A DNA stretch of 64,000 bases. Origin: Sphingobacterium spiritivorum. GTDB lineage: Bacteria; Bacteroidota; Bacteroidia; Sphingobacteriales; Sphingobacteriaceae. A model generated the notes under the pieces. The model had not been told where the DNA came from, ran no database searches, and worked only from the letters and a program-made list of their open reading frames with translations. The stretch lies in assembly GCF_016724845.1 (NCBI RefSeq), contig NZ_CP068082.1, positions 496,001 through 560,000 of the forward strand, read 5' to 3'. The number at the start of each line of letters is the position of its first letter. Positions within the stretch are counted from its first letter, which is position 1. This document shows, piece by piece, positions 17,978 to 27,072 of the stretch. Position numbers and translations under genes: made by a program.

Positions 17978-19051
17978 TTACAGCAAACTTATAATCTGAC
18001 CTGTCTTGACTGATTCATCGCAGGCAATAGCAATGCGTAAACTATTCAGGGCATCTTGCATGGATTTACTCAGATCCGGTTTTTCACGTATAGCTTTTAA
18101 AAAGAAAAGTTGTTCTCTGTTGCAGAGTTCCTGATGATCCGGTTCATCTTCCAGATGTATCCATTCATCTTTACGAACAAATTTATTTTGATCATCAATA
18201 GCTGCATAATGAACGCGCAGGGATTCGGTTCGTGTATGAGAGGCCACACTATCCGAATGTCCGCTACCGGACGCTTCATTAGCCACAATCGATACACAGC
18301 CCAGAGGCCCGATCACATCCTTCACAAAAAAGGCAGTTTCACTCATCATAGGCCCCCAGCCTGCTTCGTACCACCCTACACTACCATCATCAAAACGGAT
18401 CTGCAACTGCCCGTAGTTATAGTTATCTTCCGGAATATCATTTGTAAGCCGTGCGCCAATGGCCGAAACCTGTACAGGCCTGGCGTCAGTAAGCTGACAC
18501 ATTACGTCAATATAATGCACACCACAGTCCACTATAGGACTGAGACTTTTCATGAGGTTACGATGGACATCCCACATATAGCCCTGACTTTGCTGATTAA
18601 GATTCATGCGCATAACCAGCGGATATCCCATCTGTCTGCCGGTTTCAATAAATTTGGTCCATGAGGGATGATGGCGAAGAATATAGCCGACAACCAGCTT
18701 TTTACCGGAACGTTCAGCTGCTGCTATAACTCTTTCTGCACCGGTAACTGTATCTGCCAGTGGTTTTTCGATAAACACATGTGCTCCGGAATCAAAAGCC
18801 ATGATGGCATATGTCTCGTGTGTATCCGGGTAAGTAGCAATACAGACTGCATCAGGCTTAGAATCGGCCAAAGCTTCTGCGTAATCTTCATATAACGGAT
18901 AGCTGGCATTCAGTCTTGTATTCAGTTCCCTTTTACTATCACCTCGGGATAACAGTCCCACTATCTCAAACTCAGGAAGTTCATGATAAGCCTGTGCATG
19001 GGATGCGCCCATATTGCCGCATCCTGCTACTAATATTTTGATTTTTCGCAT
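17978..19051 (-). CDS. Gfo/Idh/MocA-family oxidoreductase
   Basis: 357 residues, full length for the family. N-terminal Rossmann fold with VAGCGNMGASHA binding NAD(P), then the signature EKPLADT that carries the conserved lysine, and a C-terminal alpha/beta domain containing DCGVHYIDVM. Such enzymes oxidise or reduce sugars, inositols or their derivatives in the cytoplasm. It follows another family member by 17 bases, so the two probably act in one sugar pathway. Substrate not predictable here. Confidence 0.9.
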   Translation of the reverse strand: MRKIKILVAGCGNMGASHAQAYHELPEFEIVGLLSRGDSKRELNTRLNASYPLYEDYAEALADSKPDAVCIATYPDTHETYAIMAFDSGAHVFIEKPLADTVTGAERVIAAAERSGKKLVVGYILRHHPSWTKFIETGRQMGYPLVMRMNLNQQSQGYMWDVHRNLMKSLSPIVDCGVHYIDVMCQLTDARPVQVSAIGARLTNDIPEDNYNYGQLQIRFDDGSVGWYEAGWGPMMSETAFFVKDVIGPLGCVSIVANEASGSGHSDSVASHTRTESLRVHYAAIDDQNKFVRKDEWIHLEDEPDHQELCNREQLFFLKAIREKPDLSKSMQDALNSLRIAIACDESVKTGQIISLL

Positions 19052-19068
19052 GAAAATCTGTTCAGATA

Positions 19069-20349
19069 TTATCCAAAAGTTGTTAATCCCGGACGGGGAA
19101 TAGGTAACTGATCTACTTTCATATTCCAGTCAAATTCATCCGAATGCGGCCCCAATACGACTTGAGAATTCATTATTTCATCATAAGTGATGGCTTTGCC
19201 GGTGTAAGCCGCAGTTCTTCCCCAGATTCCCAACAGCGTTGATTTGGTCATTGAATCCCCGTCATTAATGACTTGTCCGTTGCGGATAGCAGCAAACAGT
19301 TCATCATGCTGAGTCTGATACATATTGTTGAGTCTGCCCGTAAATTTCCACGGATGTTCACCCAGCACTTCATAACTGGACATCAGTTTGACATCAACCT
19401 GCCCCTGTGTCCCCATCACATCGACACTGTTACGTGATGTAGTCCCATTCTGCTGCCTGCTGAAATGGTAAGATTTCAATCCTCCGGCATAAGCATATTC
19501 TACAGCATAATGATCATATACATTGCCAAATTTATCCCAAGGCTTAGCCTGTCTTCCTCCCGTACCTGTCACCAGTTTAGGCAGTTCGTCATTCATCACC
19601 CACGACATAAAATCGACACTGTGAATGGCTTGCTCCACCAGCATATCTCCTGAATAACGAGTATAGAACAACCAGTTGCGAAGCTGAAACTCCAGATCAC
19701 TCCAGGAAGGTTGTCTGTCCTTGAAGGTAAGTTCTCCTCCGTAACGAAAAGTAGACAGCCCCTTTACATCCCCGATACTACCAGCTCTGACTTGTTTGAT
19801 AATCTCCCGGTTTGGGGTGGAGTAACGAAAGCAAAAACCACAGACAATATTGAGTTTTTTCTGCTTTGCCAGCTCTACCGCTTTACTCACCCGGTGAATA
19901 CCCGGAATATCCACGGCTACAGGTTTCTCACAAAAGATATGCTTACCGGCCTTCACCGCTTCTTCCAGATGATCGGGACGAAAATTTGGAGGCGAACACA
20001 GCAATACAACGTCTACCCCCGAATTTATAAGCTTTTTATATGCGTCAAACCCTACAAACTTATTTTTATCATCCACATGGACACGCGCTGCATCTATTTC
20101 ACGAAGAGTAGTAAGCGCATGTTCTAACTGATCTGGAAAAATATCAGCCAGGGCCGTTATTTCTACCTGAGGATCTGCCGCCAACGCCTGAGAAGCTGCT
20201 CCTGTTCCTCTTCCGCCACATCCGATCAAACCGACTCTGATCTTTTTTGCGGAAGTAGCATAACCCAGATGGGGGATTGCTGCCAGTGATGCAGCCACGA
20301 CCGCACTTTGTTTGATAAAGGTTCTTCTGTCTTGGTTCATTTCATTCAT
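19069..20349 (-). CDS. Gfo/Idh/MocA-family oxidoreductase with Tat signal
   Basis: 426 residues; start at 20349 or 20340. The N-terminus has a twin-arginine signal (DRRTFIKQS followed by an Ala-rich stretch), so the enzyme is probably exported folded with its cofactor bound. Rossmann motif GLIGCGGRGTGAA and EKPVAVD follow, then the family's C-terminal domain. Exported members are common in Bacteroidota saccharide degradation. It is first in a two-gene operon with the cytoplasmic member at 17978, suggesting successive steps on one sugar. Confidence 0.9.
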   Translation of the reverse strand: MNEMNQDRRTFIKQSAVVAASLAAIPHLGYATSAKKIRVGLIGCGGRGTGAASQALAADPQVEITALADIFPDQLEHALTTLREIDAARVHVDDKNKFVGFDAYKKLINSGVDVVLLCSPPNFRPDHLEEAVKAGKHIFCEKPVAVDIPGIHRVSKAVELAKQKKLNIVCGFCFRYSTPNREIIKQVRAGSIGDVKGLSTFRYGGELTFKDRQPSWSDLEFQLRNWLFYTRYSGDMLVEQAIHSVDFMSWVMNDELPKLVTGTGGRQAKPWDKFGNVYDHYAVEYAYAGGLKSYHFSRQQNGTTSRNSVDVMGTQGQVDVKLMSSYEVLGEHPWKFTGRLNNMYQTQHDELFAAIRNGQVINDGDSMTKSTLLGIWGRTAAYTGKAITYDEIMNSQVVLGPHSDEFDWNMKVDQLPIPRPGLTTFG

Positions 20350-20533
20350 TTATAGAACTCTAAAATTAACAATTTTCACCTTACATAAAAAATAAGCCGG
20401 GTATATTTCAAATATCCATCACTATAATTTTACAAATCAGCAATGCGTTTTTGTGCATTTTTTAAATCAAATCAATGGATAAGTTACAAATAATACATAA
20501 CTTCACCCCACTAATCATCAATTCTAAACAACT

Positions 20534-21805
20534 ATGGAAGAAAAATTACCAATTGTACAACCTCTTATTACCAATGATGCCGTTGTTTTCGGCTTATTAA
20601 TGGGAATTCTGGGTTTTATCTTTTATACTTCCAGTAAAAAAGAAGGCTTTTGGGCTAAGTTCTACAAATACTGTCCTTCTCTTGTGCTTTGTTACTTTGT
20701 ACCCGCGCTTCTGAATTCTTTTAATATCATCAATGGAGAAGTGTCGCAGCTGGATGAAATGGCTTCTACCTATTTGCTTCCTACCAGTTTGATATTCTTT
20801 ACTATCGGCATCGACATTCAGGGCCTTAAACAATTAGGAAGCAAATCGCTGATTATGTTTTTTACAGGAGCGATCGGCATTATTATAGGCGGTCCTATTG
20901 CTATTGCGTTGATTGGAAGTGTATTTCCGTCCATTCTGCATTTCAACGGAGAAGAGACCTGGAGAGGTTTCGCAGCTATTGCTGGGAGCTGGATCGGAGG
21001 AAGTGCCAATCAGGCCGCCATGTTTAAAGTCTTCGGTGCTTCAGAATCTTTATTCGGGCAAATGGTGGCAGTAGATGTATTAATATCCAGTATCTGGATG
21101 GGATTATTGATCTATGGTGCTCAAAAATCCGAAAAGATAGATGCTTTTTTCAAAGCTGACACCTCATCACTCAAAAATCTTGAACGACGACTGGAATCTA
21201 TTCATCTGGCAGAAAGAGTCAAAGATGTATCGGTAGCCCAATGGTTTACCGTATTAGGTGTAGGATTTGCCGGAACGGGACTTGCTCACCTGTTGGGTAA
21301 TTTTATCGGTCCCTGGTTTAAAGAAACCTGGCCCGCTTCTGAACAGTATTCCCTGACGAGCATTACATTCTGGGTTATTATTGTCGCAACCACCATAGGA
21401 ATGGTTCTTTCCTTTACAAGAGCACGAAAGCTTGAGAATTACGGCGCGTCCAATATGGGATCTATACTGCTGTATGTTCTGGTCGCTACCATCGGTATGA
21501 AAATGGACATCAAAGCATTACTGGACAATCCTGTATTCTTTTTAGTAGGAGTCGTGTGGATACTGATCCATATTATTCTTATGCTCGGTGTTGCTAAAAT
21601 AATAAAGGCGCCCTTCTTTTATGTGGCTGTGGCCAGTCAGGCGAATATCGGCGGAGCAGCATCTGCCCCTGTTGTGGCGGCAGCATTTAACAAATACTTA
21701 GCTCCTGTAGGTGTTTTACTTGCAGTGCTGGGCTACGCAGTTGGTACCTATGGAGGTTATATCTGTGGTCTGCTCATGCAATATGTCTCCGGATTATTTC
21801 AGTAA
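20534..21805 (+). CDS. DUF819-family membrane protein
   Basis: 423 residues with about ten or eleven hydrophobic segments. The two halves share a layout with Gly-rich kinks (GSWIGGSANQAAMFKVFG in the first, ANIGGAASAPVVAAAF in the second), matching DUF819/YjcL proteins, which look like secondary transporters. No substrate is established that I can name. Monocistronic, ended by a hairpin. Confidence 0.85.
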   Translation: MEEKLPIVQPLITNDAVVFGLLMGILGFIFYTSSKKEGFWAKFYKYCPSLVLCYFVPALLNSFNIINGEVSQLDEMASTYLLPTSLIFFTIGIDIQGLKQLGSKSLIMFFTGAIGIIIGGPIAIALIGSVFPSILHFNGEETWRGFAAIAGSWIGGSANQAAMFKVFGASESLFGQMVAVDVLISSIWMGLLIYGAQKSEKIDAFFKADTSSLKNLERRLESIHLAERVKDVSVAQWFTVLGVGFAGTGLAHLLGNFIGPWFKETWPASEQYSLTSITFWVIIVATTIGMVLSFTRARKLENYGASNMGSILLYVLVATIGMKMDIKALLDNPVFFLVGVVWILIHIILMLGVAKIIKAPFFYVAVASQANIGGAASAPVVAAAFNKYLAPVGVLLAVLGYAVGTYGGYICGLLMQYVSGLFQ

Positions 21806-21838
21806 CACTGATTTTCAACAAGAGTGTTTAACTAAAAA

Positions 21839-21864
21839 TAGCGCAGGGCTCGTGCCTTGCGCTA
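21839..21864. terminator. Terminator of the DUF819 gene
   Basis: TAGCGCA-GGGC pairs with GCC-TTGCGCTA around TCGT; a T-rich stretch (TTCTTTTT) follows on the plus strand. The complement contains AAGGCACGAGC, the same core as the palindromic repeats at 43391 and 43549, so this terminator may derive from that repeat family. Confidence 0.7.
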
Positions 21865-21870
21865 TTCTTT

Positions 21871-23178
21871 TTAAGGTGCTGACTGTTTTGCAGCATCGGA
21901 TATCAATTGATATTTAGCCAGTATAAAAGATGTTTCCCACTCAGGAACCCTACCCTTTTTATAATAATCAACAAAAGTCCTGACAGAACTTGCCATATAC
22001 TTATCCGGATTCCTGTCATTTCCTTCCGGTAATAAGATCTTATACTTACCCGCAGCTGTCTGTTCAAAATTAACAGCCTGTATACCGGTCTTAGCAAGAA
22101 TTTCCTGAAGTTTTTGCTCAAAAACCTGCTTGCCTACTGATTCTTTAGGGGTTATGTAAATGATATTATGTCTGTCTTCTGATTTGACTTCAACAGTAAA
22201 ATTAACGGCTTGCAGTATACCTTCAAAAGTGTCGCCCCTGTTTTCTTCTGAATCGTAATCCCAATCCACAGCAACAGAGACGGCTTTGCCGCGAAGCAGA
22301 TAACGAATTTCCGCATTCGAAGAAACAGCCAGCTCATTGTACGGATTTATATACGTTTTCAGTTCATCAGGATAGGATTGCTGTCCGGTCAGATTCGCAA
22401 ATTCATACCTATTTAGCAATGCAGGCCATTTTCTGGACTTTAACAGTTTGACATCTGCTGCATAATCCAGTTTTTGTTCCGGCAAAGTAATCCAGTTAAC
22501 AAGATCAAGATAAGGAGCAAGTCCCGAAAATCCGTCTCCCTGCATATTTACATCAAAAAACCAGACCGGTCTTTGGATCATATTCCCATCTTTCCACTCT
22601 ACAAAATTCAAGTGTCTTGTCATAACAATAGCCGGAGCGTCTTCAGAACCTGCGATCAATCCACCTGAAAACTCCTGTTGCGTCAATAAGGCTTTGACAA
22701 TAACAGCTTCTTCGTAAAACCGTGCAGGGACCAGATCGTAAATCAGCGCTTTTGTCTCTGCTGCCGAACGATACATGTTTTGCAGATACTGCATACTCAG
22801 CCTGCCTGCCACAAGAGGCTGCCGTGAAAGTACGGTAATACCATTTGCCGTTAACCGTTCACCTAATACCCCTCTTTCTGTATTGAAACCGCCTACATAT
22901 GCAACATTAGCTTTACCTCCGGACAGCAATGCCCCCATTATATCTGTGGTATGGGTTTCTGCAACACGGAAGGTCGTGTTATCTTTCAGGTAGGGCGAAT
23001 ACAAAGGGTTAAAGACTGTTACCAGTGTATCCAGCTGATCAGCCATCGAACGGACCACGGTATGTGTGGTACTATCCTGAGGATTGATCACAACAAGTGC
23101 GATATGCGATTGTTCCTGGCAGGAGAGTATTCCCCCTAAAAGGACAAGAATAGCTATATTTTTAAAAAAATGTTTCAT
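21871..23178 (-). CDS. Lipoprotein, possibly solute-binding-like
   Basis: 435 residues from the ATG at 23178, which gives a clean lipoprotein signal (GGILSC); upstream in-frame starts would spoil it. The first half reads like a periplasmic binding protein of the PhnD/type 2 class: strand IALVVINPQD, then GALLSGGKANVAYVGGF and AIVMTRHLNF. The second half (about 250-435) is unfamiliar. No transporter genes are adjacent, and it faces away from rhlE. The binding-protein idea is weak and rests on pattern alone. Confidence 0.7.
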   Translation of the reverse strand: MKHFFKNIAILVLLGGILSCQEQSHIALVVINPQDSTTHTVVRSMADQLDTLVTVFNPLYSPYLKDNTTFRVAETHTTDIMGALLSGGKANVAYVGGFNTERGVLGERLTANGITVLSRQPLVAGRLSMQYLQNMYRSAAETKALIYDLVPARFYEEAVIVKALLTQQEFSGGLIAGSEDAPAIVMTRHLNFVEWKDGNMIQRPVWFFDVNMQGDGFSGLAPYLDLVNWITLPEQKLDYAADVKLLKSRKWPALLNRYEFANLTGQQSYPDELKTYINPYNELAVSSNAEIRYLLRGKAVSVAVDWDYDSEENRGDTFEGILQAVNFTVEVKSEDRHNIIYITPKESVGKQVFEQKLQEILAKTGIQAVNFEQTAAGKYKILLPEGNDRNPDKYMASSVRTFVDYYKKGRVPEWETSFILAKYQLISDAAKQSAP

Positions 23179-23283
23179 AATTACCGTCTGGCGAAATACA
23201 GCAATGTTGCTGATTATTAGTCTCAAAAAAATTGAACCAAAATTACATTTTTATTTAAAACAAAAAACAGTTATTCTTTTAAC

Positions 23284-23291
23284 TACCTTTG
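23284..23291 (+). promoter_or_regulatory. -7 promoter box of rhlE
   Basis: TACCTTTG, a perfect TAnnTTTG. It overlaps the first possible start codon (TTG at 23289), which would then lie upstream of the transcript; translation must therefore begin later, most likely at the TTG at 23340. The -33 element is not clear. Confidence 0.5.
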
Positions 23292-23339
23292 CAGCTGATT
23301 GATACTGACAAAAAAGTCAGCATTATAAAATTCAACAAT

Positions 23340-24596
23340 TTGCAATTCAAAGATTTAAAACTTATAGCACCCATCCTGAAGGCATTGGAAGCTTCAGGAT
23401 ATCAGAATCCCACACCTATTCAGGAACAAGCAATCCCTATCATCTTTCAGCGTAAAGATCTACTGGCCTGCGCGCAGACGGGAACAGGAAAAACAGCGGC
23501 TTTTGCCATCCCAATCCTGCAGATGCTGACTTATTCCAAAGAAAAAACGGCTCAAAAAAGAATACGAACGCTTGTACTGACACCTACGCGTGAATTAGCG
23601 ATACAGATCAAAGAAAATTTTGATGCATACTCTAAAGAATTACCTATCCGCAATCTGGTCATATACGGTGGTGTGGGGCAGCAACCGCAGCGTGATGCCT
23701 TAAGAAAAGGAATCGACATTCTGATTGCGACTCCGGGACGCTTACTGGACCTGTACAATCAAGGGTTTATAGATCTCAAACAACTGGAGTATTTCGTACT
23801 GGATGAAGCGGACAGAATGTTGGACATGGGATTTATCCATGACGTGAAAAAGGTGATCTCTATCATTCCGAAAAAAAGACAGACCTTGTTGTTTTCGGCA
23901 ACAATGCCGGCAGAGATTCAAAAACTGGCCTCTCATATTCTCGAAGAGCCTAGTAAAGTAGAAGTAACGCCGGAATCTACCACCGCAGAAAAAATACAAC
24001 AGTCGGTTTATTTTGTCAGCAAATCAGACAAACGTCACCTGCTTACGCATCTGCTCAAATCCGAAAATATTGAACATACACTGGTATTCTCCAGAACGAA
24101 ACATGGTGCTGATCGTATAGCCAAAGATCTGGCAAAACAGGGTATACAAGCTGCGGCTATCCATGGCAACAAATCGCAATCGGCCAGACAAAATGCACTG
24201 AGTAATTTCAAAGATCGCAAACTTCGTGTATTGGTAGCTACAGACATCGCAGCCAGAGGGATTGATATCGATGATCTTTCTTATGTGATTAACTTTGATC
24301 TTCCAAATATCCCGGAATCTTATGTACACCGTATAGGTCGTACCGGACGTGCCGGAAAAGACGGAAAAGCAATTTCATTCTGTGATGATGAAGAATACGC
24401 TTATCTGCTGGATATTGAAAAATCCATTCGTATGGAAATACCAAGAGTAGAAGATCAACCTTACAGCTTACATATCTCTCCGAAGAAACCCGGACAAGCG
24501 GCTAAGAAACCTGGCACGGACAAAAACAGAAGCAAAGCCAGATCGGGCGCAAGTAAAAAACCGTTCCGAAGAGGAAAATTCAAAACAAAAGATTAA
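23340..24596 (+). CDS. rhlE: DEAD-box RNA helicase, RhlE type, TTG start
   Basis: 418 residues if started at TTG 23340, which gives the family's usual beginning (M)[12 protein letters not shown]. There is no ATG between the upstream stop and motif I; the first in-frame ATG is at about 23523, beyond the ATP-binding site. The helicase core is complete: Q motif [11 protein letters not shown], motif [22 protein letters not shown], and the second RecA domain with [16 protein letters not shown] and [11 protein letters not shown] basic Lys/Arg tail (about 380-418) fits RNA binding. Members unwind structured RNA during ribosome assembly or decay. Start codon is inferred. Confidence 0.92.
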   Translation: MQFKDLKLIAPILKALEASGYQNPTPIQEQAIPIIFQRKDLLACAQTGTGKTAAFAIPILQMLTYSKEKTAQKRIRTLVLTPTRELAIQIKENFDAYSKELPIRNLVIYGGVGQQPQRDALRKGIDILIATPGRLLDLYNQGFIDLKQLEYFVLDEADRMLDMGFIHDVKKVISIIPKKRQTLLFSATMPAEIQKLASHILEEPSKVEVTPESTTAEKIQQSVYFVSKSDKRHLLTHLLKSENIEHTLVFSRTKHGADRIAKDLAKQGIQAAAIHGNKSQSARQNALSNFKDRKLRVLVATDIAARGIDIDDLSYVINFDLPNIPESYVHRIGRTGRAGKDGKAISFCDDEEYAYLLDIEKSIRMEIPRVEDQPYSLHISPKKPGQAAKKPGTDKNRSKARSGASKKPFRRGKFKTKD

Positions 24597-24621
24597 TTCT
24601 TCTACTACTTAAGGAACAGTT

Positions 24622-24653
24622 CTCTGCATTTTTTGAATTCAAAAAATGCAGAG
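24622..24653 (+). terminator. Terminator of rhlE
   Basis: CTCTGCATTTTTT pairs with AAAAAATGCAGAG; TTTTATTTT follows closely. It lies 26 bases after the rhlE stop. Confidence 0.75.
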
Positions 24654-24723
24654 AATTTTATTTTAAAGCTACTTTGATGCACCTTTATTAACTCTATAAT
24701 ACTCCAGCTTTACTATAACCTTA

Positions 24724-25095
24724 TTATTTTATAAGCTTTTCGGTTATTTTCGATCGATGCAAGTCTCCCCAGGCAATCAGTTCACTGATCACTGGTTTAA
24801 GTGTATACCCGTGACGTGTAAGCTCATATTCCATTTCCGTACGATATCTGGATTTTATTTTTTTTGAGATTAGCATATTTATTTCCAGATTTTTCAATTC
24901 CAGAGATAGCATTCTGTCTGTAATCGTCTCAAGTTCTGTTGAAAGTTCTCTAAAACGCTTCGGACCATCCAGTAAGACAGCTATTATACGTATCCTCCAT
25001 TTTCCCTGAATAGTATCCAATGCATCTTTTATAAGCATTAATGTCCTCGATGACTGTAGAGGACAATCCGTATGTTCAATTTGACTGTGTTCCAT
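24724..25095 (-). CDS. HxlR-family transcriptional regulator
   Basis: 123 residues, full length. Winged helix with IQGKWRIRIIAVLLDGPKRFREL, then the segment ETITDRMLSLELKNLE and a wing ending MEYELTRHGYTL. Cys11 in TDCPLQ is at the conserved N-terminal site through which HxlR members such as YodB and HypR sense quinones, aldehydes or disulphide stress. It is divergent from an NmrA-type gene, with a 20-base palindrome between them, so it probably represses that gene and itself. Confidence 0.9.
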   Translation of the reverse strand: MEHSQIEHTDCPLQSSRTLMLIKDALDTIQGKWRIRIIAVLLDGPKRFRELSTELETITDRMLSLELKNLEINMLISKKIKSRYRTEMEYELTRHGYTLKPVISELIAWGDLHRSKITEKLIK

Positions 25096-25097
25096 AT

Positions 25098-25117
25098 TAC
25101 TATACTCTGTTATAGTA
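25098..25117. promoter_or_regulatory. Palindromic operator candidate for the HxlR regulator
   Basis: TACTATACTCTGTTATAGTA: outer arms TACTATA and TATAGTA form a perfect inverted repeat. From memory, operators of HxlR proteins such as YodB have the form TACTA-N-TAGTA. The site begins three bases from the regulator's ATG and lies just upstream of the promoter at 25123-25151 of the divergent gene, so one dimer could affect both. Confidence 0.7.
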
Positions 25118-25122
25118 CCCGA

Positions 25123-25151
25123 TTGATCAGCAAGTTAAAACTATATTTTTG
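25123..25151 (+). promoter_or_regulatory. Promoter of the NmrA-type gene
   Basis: TTG at 25123-25125, an 18-base spacer, and TATTTTTG at 25144-25151, which fits the Bacteroidota TTG-N17-23-TAnnTTTG pattern. The in-frame TTG codon at 25149 lies inside this box, so translation must start at ATG 25170 or 25179. Confidence 0.6.
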
Positions 25152-25178
25152 TTTGGTGCAATAAAAATCATGATCAAT

Positions 25179-26027
25179 ATGGAAATCACAAAAAACAATA
25201 AGACAATCTTAGTTATCGGCGGGTCGGGTAAAAACGGAAGCCGTGTAGTCCGCAAACTAAGGGGACTGAACTATCCTACATTTTCTACAGTTCGCAAAGA
25301 GAACACAGCTCAGGCAGATGTCCGCATATTTGAGTGGAAAGATACCTCAACATGGGAGGCAGCTTTAAAAGATATTGACAGTATATACATTGTTCATCCG
25401 GATACTTCCATGCCAGAAGCGTATACAGAGATCAAAGAGTTAGCGGAGAAATCAGTGGAAATGGGCATCACCAGACTGGTTCTTCTTTCAGGAAGAGGGC
25501 AGCAATCTGTTATAAAATGTGAAGATGTTATAAGAAATTCGGGATTACAGTGGACAATAGTCCGATCTGCGTGGTTCAATCAGAATTTTACAGAAGGTCA
25601 TTTTGCAGCTGGTATACAGCATGGCGAACTTACTTTTCTGGCAGACAAGGTGAAAGAACCTTTTGTAGATCTGGAAGATCTCTCAGACGTAATTGTTCAG
25701 TGTCTGATTGATGACAAACATGACCATCACATTTACGAAGTGACAGGTTCTACACTATATAGTTTTGAGGAGGCGGTACAGATAATAGGCGCAGCTAAAG
25801 GAAAACCGGTTCGCTATATACATGCAAATGCGGACAATTATTATGAGCTTCTGGTAAAACATGGTCTACCTCAAGACCTTGCCACTCATATGATCGGAGC
25901 ATTTGAGGAAATACTCGATGGCAGAAATGCAAATATTGGCGATGGAATTGAAAAAGTACTGCGGCGTCCACCTGTTTCATTCACGACATTTGTGAATAAT
26001 AATTTTCAGACTGCTGCAGGGGAATAA
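25179..26027 (+). CDS. NmrA-like NAD(P)-binding protein
   Basis: 282 residues from ATG 25179 (ATG 25170 adds three). The Rossmann motif VIGGSGKNGSRVVRKL opens the protein. Then come VHPDTSMPEAYTEIKEL, the strand RLVLLSGRG, and WTIVRSAWFNQNF, all typical of the atypical short-chain dehydrogenase branch that includes NmrA and quinone oxidoreductase QorB-like proteins. Such proteins sense or reduce with NAD(P)H. Paired with a redox-type HxlR regulator, an electrophile or quinone stress role is reasonable, but not proved. Confidence 0.85.
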   Translation: MEITKNNKTILVIGGSGKNGSRVVRKLRGLNYPTFSTVRKENTAQADVRIFEWKDTSTWEAALKDIDSIYIVHPDTSMPEAYTEIKELAEKSVEMGITRLVLLSGRGQQSVIKCEDVIRNSGLQWTIVRSAWFNQNFTEGHFAAGIQHGELTFLADKVKEPFVDLEDLSDVIVQCLIDDKHDHHIYEVTGSTLYSFEEAVQIIGAAKGKPVRYIHANADNYYELLVKHGLPQDLATHMIGAFEEILDGRNANIGDGIEKVLRRPPVSFTTFVNNNFQTAAGE

Positions 26028-26040
26028 TATTACCTGAAGC

Positions 26041-26790
26041 TTATCTAACAAGCAATAATGAAAACGTACCGTTGCCGGTTGACAACGATACGTTACTATT
26101 ATTAAACTGTTTCTCTGCTTGTAATATCAAAGTGGCAACTTCTGAGGGATGTGAAGCCAATGAAGCATGTCCTGCATCCAGATGAATAGTTTTTTTTGAC
26201 TGCATCCTTTCAGCCATTTCCCGCTGTGTTTCCGGAGGAATCATATGATCAGCATCCGATATCTGATACCAGCTGGGTTTTACAGCCCAGGCAGGATCTC
26301 CGGCCATATCACCGAAACACTGGCCATGGATAGGACGTTGTGAAAGCGACATAATTAACGATTCTTTCTCATCGTAATCCTGACAGAACGCTTGATGAAA
26401 TTCATCATATTTGATCCATAAAAATCCTTTATCGTCCGGATAGATGCTTGTACCTCCCGAAGACGGACGTCTTCCAAGTAAACCTACAAGGCTGTCTCCT
26501 TTGTCCGGAGCAAAAGCGGCTATAAATACAAGTCCAGCCACTTTGTCGTGATTTCCCGCGCCTGAAATTACAGTCCCGCCATACGAATGGCCGACTAATA
26601 ATACCTTACCTTCCTGCGCATTGATAATATCTGTAGTCTTAGCAATATCATCTTCTAAAGAAGTCAACGGATTCTGAACGCTACGGACTTTATATCCTGC
26701 ATCTGTTAAAGTAGGGATCACTCCTCGCCAATGTGAGCCGTCTCCCCATGCACCATGTACCAAAATAATGGTTAAATCTTTTGTTGCCAT
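26041..26790 (-). CDS. Alpha/beta hydrolase
   Basis: 249 residues. The motif IILVHGAWGDGSHW forms the oxyanion region, GHSYGG carries the nucleophile Ser69, and DAGHASLASHP near the end carries the catalytic His; an Asp in SDADHM is the likely acid. This resembles the small esterase branch seen in salicylate-ester and related hydrolases. It converges on the NmrA-like gene with 13 bases between stops. The last ~17 residues are encoded by a hairpin-forming sequence and look like a late extension. Substrate unknown. Confidence 0.9.
   Translation of the reverse strand: MATKDLTIILVHGAWGDGSHWRGVIPTLTDAGYKVRSVQNPLTSLEDDIAKTTDIINAQEGKVLLVGHSYGGTVISGAGNHDKVAGLVFIAAFAPDKGDSLVGLLGRRPSSGGTSIYPDDKGFLWIKYDEFHQAFCQDYDEKESLIMSLSQRPIHGQCFGDMAGDPAWAVKPSWYQISDADHMIPPETQREMAERMQSKKTIHLDAGHASLASHPSEVATLILQAEKQFNNSNVSLSTGNGTFSLLLVR
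26063..26094 (-). other. Hairpin inside the hydrolase C-terminus
   Basis: AACGTACCGTTG pairs with CAACGATACGTT with one mismatch around eight bases. On the minus strand it codes for part of the tail NVSLSTGNGTF of the hydrolase. It resembles a terminator stem that has been read into the coding sequence. Confidence 0.45.
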
Positions 26791-26850
26791 ATTATTTATT
26801 TCATTTGTGACAAAATAAAATTAAACAGCCAAAAGTAATTCCCGATTAAC

Positions 26851-27072
26851 TTAAGGTAACTTCTTCATTAATCGTCTTCGGATCCGGCTTAGCGACTGCG
26901 GTGTCACGCCCAGATAGCTTGAAATGAACTTCTGGGGGATGTGCTGAAATAAAAGTGGTGATTCTTTCAGCAACCGCAAGTATCTCTCTTCGGGAGCATA
27001 ATACAGAATATCTTCTATACGCTTTTCGGCCAGAAAAAGTTCTCCGTATTTTTCAAAATCAGTTAGTGCCAT
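26851..27072 (-). pseudogene. Remnant of a Crp/Fnr-type regulator (C-terminal HTH only)
   Basis: 73 codons. The product matches only the last third of a Crp/Fnr-family regulator: the hinge EERYLRLLKESPLLF, then the HTH QKFISSYLGVTPQSLSRIRRRL. The intact relative at 52071 has 190 residues and nearly the same HTH (HIASYLGVTDTSLSRIRKE). No frame upstream (27073-27450) encodes a cyclic-nucleotide-binding domain, so the N-terminal part is deleted, not just frameshifted. It could still be expressed as an orphan DNA-binding protein. Confidence 0.7.

Noticed and set aside
25149..25178. Longer N-terminus for the NmrA-like protein from TTG 25149
   Set aside because: This codon is within the predicted -7 promoter box, so it would not be in the transcript.
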